From: Sedimenticola hydrogenitrophicus
GTDB lineage: Bacteria; Pseudomonadota; Gammaproteobacteria; Chromatiales; Chromatiaceae
Direction of reading: 5' to 3'
Length of the DNA: 63,549 bases
Assembly: GCF_025175675.1 (NCBI RefSeq)
Contig: NZ_JANIOA010000026.1
Span: 1-63,549 of the forward strand
Every line of letters starts with the position of its first letter. The first letter of the stretch is position 1. Shown here piece after piece: positions 60,450-63,549 of this stretch. The notes beneath the pieces are model-generated. The model did not search any database, was not told the DNA's origin, and was given only the letters and a program-made list of their open reading frames with translations. The translations under genes and the position numbers were made by a program.

Positions 60450-61818
60450 GGGTCACCTCCGGTTTTTGTGAATAGATGGAGCGATAGGGATGGATCTCCC
60501 CCTTCTCCAGGGACAACAGGATGTTGGCCAGGTCGAACAGCGTCTGGCGGCTGCCGCGATAACCGATCCAGGTCTTCTGGTAGCCGCCCAGGGCGTCGTA
60601 CTGGGGGAAGCCGGCGCGCAACAACGGGATACCGAGTCGCGCGGCGCTCTCCACCCCGTGGGAATTGCAGATCAGCACCTCGGCCTCGGCCGTGCGCGCC
60701 AGCTGCTCCAGGTCCTCCAGATCGCCGATCTTCACCGCCGCCGCTGCGGCCTGTTGCAGTACCGGCGCATTGACCGGCGCCACCGCCGCCACGGTTTCGG
60801 CACCGACTCCGGCCAGCAGCTGGCTGAAGGCGGTGAGCAGGTCGGGATCGGCGGCCACGGCGATGCGCGCCAGGCCGAGCATGAAGTGGCCGTCGAGCAT
60901 GGCGTCCTGCAACTGGGCACGCTGCCGCTCCAGTTTTGCCGGCACCGGCTCGGTGGAGATCCGCTGCAGGGTATCGACCAGGGCGTCCACCGCCGCCAGC
61001 CCCATCAGGTGATCGAAACGGTAATCGGGCACCCCTGTGTGCTGCTGCAGCAGGTCGGCCGCCTTGTGCATGGAGCGGCCGATCACCAGGGTGGCCACGG
61101 CATCGCCCAGGGTCCGCAGTTCGGAGACGTCGGTGCCGCCGATGGTCAGGGGCGAGAAATCCTCCTCGCCCAGGTGACCGTCCAGGGAGTCGGAGAGGTC
61201 CGGCACCAGTACCGGGCGCAGGCCGAACGCCTCGATGATCTCCTTCAGCTCCTCCAGGTCACCGGGGGTCAGGAAGCAGCCCACCAGCACATTGAGCTGC
61301 CGGCGGCGGCGTCCCGGCTGGGTGCCGGCCACCTCGGCCGTGGGTACGGCCGCCTGGATGATCGCCTCCACCGCCTTGCTGAAACCCGTCTCCAGACAGC
61401 CGCTGTAGTCGGGTGTGGAGACCGGGACCACCGGAATGGCCGCGAACTCGGGATGGCGTTTGCGGAACAGCTTGACCGCCATCGGCACGTCGCTGCCCTG
61501 GGTCTCGGAGAGGCCGGTGGTCGGCACCCCGATCAGCGACGGCCGGTTCTTTTCGGCGAGGGTCCTGAGACCCTCCACCACGCTCTCCTCGGAACCCATT
61601 ACCGTGGTCACCTGGTCCATGGCGGTGGTCTGCAGCGGGATCGGTTCACGGAAATGGCGCACGAAGAATATCTTGCCGAAGGCGCTGCAGCCCTGGGACC
61701 CATGCAGCATGGGAATGGCGCGGCGGAAGCCGAGGAAGGCGAGCGCCGCCCCGATGGTCTGGCTCGCCTTCAGGGGACTGACCGAGAGCGCCTTGTTGCA
61801 TTTGATGATCTCAACCAT
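60415..61818 (-). CDS. nifN: nitrogenase cofactor scaffold subunit NifN, 467 aa
   Basis: NifD/NifK superfamily member that with NifE forms the scaffold for FeMo-co assembly. It opens with [20 protein letters not shown] and [15 protein letters not shown], the NifN N-terminal motif with a single cluster-ligand Cys. [16 protein letters not shown] and the P-loop-less Rossmann repeats follow. Length is typical. It starts 3 bp after nifE ends. Confidence 0.95.
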   Translation of the reverse strand: MVEIIKCNKALSVSPLKASQTIGAALAFLGFRRAIPMLHGSQGCSAFGKIFFVRHFREPIPLQTTAMDQVTTVMGSEESVVEGLRTLAEKNRPSLIGVPTTGLSETQGSDVPMAVKLFRKRHPEFAAIPVVPVSTPDYSGCLETGFSKAVEAIIQAAVPTAEVAGTQPGRRRRQLNVLVGCFLTPGDLEELKEIIEAFGLRPVLVPDLSDSLDGHLGEEDFSPLTIGGTDVSELRTLGDAVATLVIGRSMHKAADLLQQHTGVPDYRFDHLMGLAAVDALVDTLQRISTEPVPAKLERQRAQLQDAMLDGHFMLGLARIAVAADPDLLTAFSQLLAGVGAETVAAVAPVNAPVLQQAAAAAVKIGDLEDLEQLARTAEAEVLICNSHGVESAARLGIPLLRAGFPQYDALGGYQKTWIGYRGSRQTLFDLANILLSLEKGEIHPYRSIYSQKPEVTHDATAATAAGG

Positions 61819-61821
61819 GGT

Positions 61822-63315
61822 TCACGCCTCCAGATCAATGGGGTCAGACTCGATTGATCTATTGAGCTGTTGATCCCAAACTTGTGGGCAATGATCAATC
61901 GAATCTGACCCCTTTGATCCCTGACTCCGACCCCTCTCGACGGCATGCCAGGGGGCGGCCTGGCGCACCGCCGGCCACACCGGACTGTCGATGGTGAGCA
62001 CCAACTGCCGCGCCAGCTCCAGCATGCCCTCATAGCCGGCATAGCCGAAGTCGCGCTCCTGGTTGATGTCGAGAAAGGGAATACGCGCCTTCAGCGCGGT
62101 ATACATGTTGCGCCCGCCGGCGATCAGCACATCCACCTGCTGGTCACGCACGATATCGATCAGCCCCCGGGGATTGCCGTCTTCCAGCATCAGCGCCTCG
62201 CCCCCCATCAGTTCGCGGATGCGCGCCTTGTCCTCTTCGGTGGATTTCCTGGTGCCGGTGGCCACCACCTGCATACCCAGATCCTGCAGCGCCGCGACCA
62301 CCGACCAGGATTTGACCCCGCCGGTATAAAGCAGCACCTTCTTGCCCTTCAGTTTCTCCCGCCAGGGGGCCAGTCGCCGGCTTATGCGCGCCTCTTCCCG
62401 CTCGATCAGCAGCTCGGTGCGGGCATACAGATCGGGGTCGCGGATCAGCCGGGCAAAGTCGCGCAGCGCCTGGGAGACATCCTGCACCCCGTAGAAGCTG
62501 CCCTCGAACCAGGGGGTGCCGTAGGCCTCCTGCAGCTTGCGCGCGACATTGATCATCGCCTTGGAGCAGACCATCATGTTGGCCTCGGAACGGTGCATGG
62601 TCTGCACCTCGCTGTAGCGGGCGTCACCGGACAGGGTGCAGAGCACCCGCAGCCCCAGCTCATCCAGCAGCGGCAGCACGTGCCACAGCTCACCCGCGAT
62701 GTTGTACTCACCCACCAGGCTGACATCATGCACCCGGATGCCCGGGCGCTGGGCGGCCGCCGGCAGCGGATCCGGTTCGCGGGTGCCGCAGACATATTTC
62801 ACCATGGTCTCGCCGGCGATCCGGTTGCCGAGGTTTTTGGTGCCGTAGAAACCGGCCGCGTCCACCGGGATCACCGGGGTGTTCCAGCGCTCGGCGGCCG
62901 CCTTGCAGACCGCGCTCACGTCATCGCCGACCAGCGCGGGGACACAGGTGTTGTAGACAAACACCGCCGCCGGGCGGTAGCTCTCGATGGCCTGCTTGAT
63001 GGAGTGGAACAGGCGCTTCTCGCCGCGCCCCATGATCACATCCTGCTCGGTCAGATCGGTGGTCATGCCGATGCGGAACAGCCGCGAACCGCTGGAGCGG
63101 GTGCCGCGGTTGTCCCAGGAGCTGCCGGCGCAGGCGATGGAGCCGTGGACGATGTGCGCCACGTCGGCGATCGGCAGCAGGGCGATCTGCGCCCCGTCGA
63201 AGGCGCAACCGCCGGCGGTGGCGCCGGGCTTGGGTTTGGCACAGCCCGACTTGGATTTCTTGTTGTGGGCGCAGGCCGGTTCATCCAGCAGCGCCGCGAT
63301 ATCTTTCTGTTTCAT
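61822..63315 (-). CDS. nifE: nitrogenase cofactor scaffold subunit NifE, 497 aa, with palindrome-derived C-terminal tail
   Basis: NifE of the NifEN complex. Conserved parts include [34 protein letters not shown] and [14 protein letters not shown]. The normal C-terminus ends near [13 protein letters not shown]. Here the frame continues for about 40 residues through a palindromic element (61840-61912) and a further GACTCCGACCCC box, so the last residues ([10 protein letters not shown] to SDPIDLEA) are repeat-encoded. The enzyme core seems intact. It has its own sigma-54 promoter upstream. Confidence 0.93.
   Translation of the reverse strand: MKQKDIAALLDEPACAHNKKSKSGCAKPKPGATAGGCAFDGAQIALLPIADVAHIVHGSIACAGSSWDNRGTRSSGSRLFRIGMTTDLTEQDVIMGRGEKRLFHSIKQAIESYRPAAVFVYNTCVPALVGDDVSAVCKAAAERWNTPVIPVDAAGFYGTKNLGNRIAGETMVKYVCGTREPDPLPAAAQRPGIRVHDVSLVGEYNIAGELWHVLPLLDELGLRVLCTLSGDARYSEVQTMHRSEANMMVCSKAMINVARKLQEAYGTPWFEGSFYGVQDVSQALRDFARLIRDPDLYARTELLIEREEARISRRLAPWREKLKGKKVLLYTGGVKSWSVVAALQDLGMQVVATGTRKSTEEDKARIRELMGGEALMLEDGNPRGLIDIVRDQQVDVLIAGGRNMYTALKARIPFLDINQERDFGYAGYEGMLELARQLVLTIDSPVWPAVRQAAPWHAVERGRSQGSKGSDSIDHCPQVWDQQLNRSIESDPIDLEA
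61840..61912. repeat. GGGGTCAGACTCGATTGATC palindrome inside the nifE 3' end
   Basis: Inverted arms GGGGTCAGACTCGATTGATC and GATCAATCGAATCTGACCCC with one to two mismatches. A separate half-palindrome GACTCCGACCCCT lies at 61922-61934. The element was inserted in frame with no interruption of nifE. Confidence 0.8.
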
Positions 63316-63353
63316 GTTCGATAGGACTCTGTTGTTGCCTTACCCAGGGTTAG

Positions 63354-63369
63354 TGCAAGCGACATGCCA
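63354..63369 (-). promoter_or_regulatory. sigma-54 promoter of nifENX
   Basis: Minus strand TGGCAT-GTCGC-TTGCA, a -24/-12 element with correct spacing, 39 bp upstream of the nifE ATG. Confidence 0.85.
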
Positions 63370-63414
63370 TATCGAAAGCTATTGTTTTATTGGGTTTTTC
63401 AGCAGATTTCCGTT

Positions 63415-63430
63415 TGTCGCAAACACGACA
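63415..63430. promoter_or_regulatory. NifA upstream activator site for nifENX
   Basis: TGT-N10-ACA (TGTCGCAAACACGACA) 46 bp from the promoter. It shares the TGTCGC half-site with the nifV and iscA sites. Confidence 0.82.
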
Positions 63431-63549
63431 AACGGGAGACGATTGGAGGATCTGCGACCAAGCGGCAGGCGTCCCGATGGGCTGGACAAACCAGGTTGGA
63501 TGGACACGTTTTATGCGCCCACGCGGCGCGTGGCAAGGTATGCATTCCT

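Noticed and set aside
1-63549. CRISPR array
   Set aside because: No regularly spaced direct repeats with unique spacers were seen; all repeats are dispersed or palindromic.

Overview
The window is GC-rich bacterial chromosome and looks gammaproteobacterial. It is probably a free-living or symbiotic diazotroph near the Chromatiales or sulfur oxidisers. That placement rests on the nif gene order (iscA-nifU-nifS-nifV-cysE-nifW-nifZ-nifM-clpX, the Azotobacter-type arrangement), NifA/sigma-54 promoters, a RibBX-type riboflavin operon, and many palindromic intergenic repeats. It is an inference from gene content; no rRNA or tRNA gene is present.

Layout. 1-1.5 kb: an AT-rich minus-strand island with a HTH regulator, a 90-aa protein and a 51-aa membrane protein. 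1.8-9.6 kb: a small HTH regulator followed by a six-gene hyfBCEFGI-like membrane complex. Its 'hydrogenase' large subunit lacks all four [NiFe] cysteines, so it is an energy-converting hydrogenase-related (Ehr) complex; a TIR element sits between hyfG and hyfI. 9.8-12.7 kb: EAL/HDOD protein, dienelactone-hydrolase-like protein, small lipoprotein. 12.9-19.3 kb: GntR regulator divergent from a B12 operon whose mutase carries the Ile/Asp signature of 2-hydroxyisobutyryl-CoA mutase, then an Lrp regulator. 19.9-23.6 kb: diheme cytochrome c, ThpR, a lipoprotein, a retropepsin-like protease. 24.1-32.5 kb: nrdR-ribD-ribE-ribBX-ribH-nusB-thiL-pgpA and glyA on the minus strand. 32.7-34.6 kb: two exported proteins, one with tandem PilJ motifs. 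34.6-39.6 kb: a seven-gene minus-strand cluster with two NosL-like proteins, a TlpA-like thioredoxin, a membrane protein with CxxC, an ABC ATPase, its permease and a small exported protein. 39.9-40.8 kb: a RIO-like kinase.

40.9-63.5 kb is a nif region on the minus strand. nifE-nifN-nifX-rseC-DUF269 and the ferredoxin genes precede iscA-nifU-nifS and then nifV-cysE-TPR-nifW-nifZ-nifM-clpX. Three sigma-54 promoters (nifE, iscA, nifV), each with a TGT-N10-ACA NifA site 45-85 bp upstream, punctuate it. The nifS-nifV junction has been split by about 6.7 kb of foreign-looking DNA (response regulator, hybrid histidine kinase, ESPR-type autotransporter, IS110 remnant, RelE/HigA toxin-antitoxin). The borders of this block are direct repeats of the nifS 3' end and its downstream region.

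The most unusual non-coding feature is a set of MITE-like elements. Three of them begin exactly at a stop codon (hyfG, hcmA, pgpA); another lies inside the nif operon with a 5-bp target duplication. A separate family of GTCGGAGTC palindromes has entered the 3' end of nifE and extended the protein.
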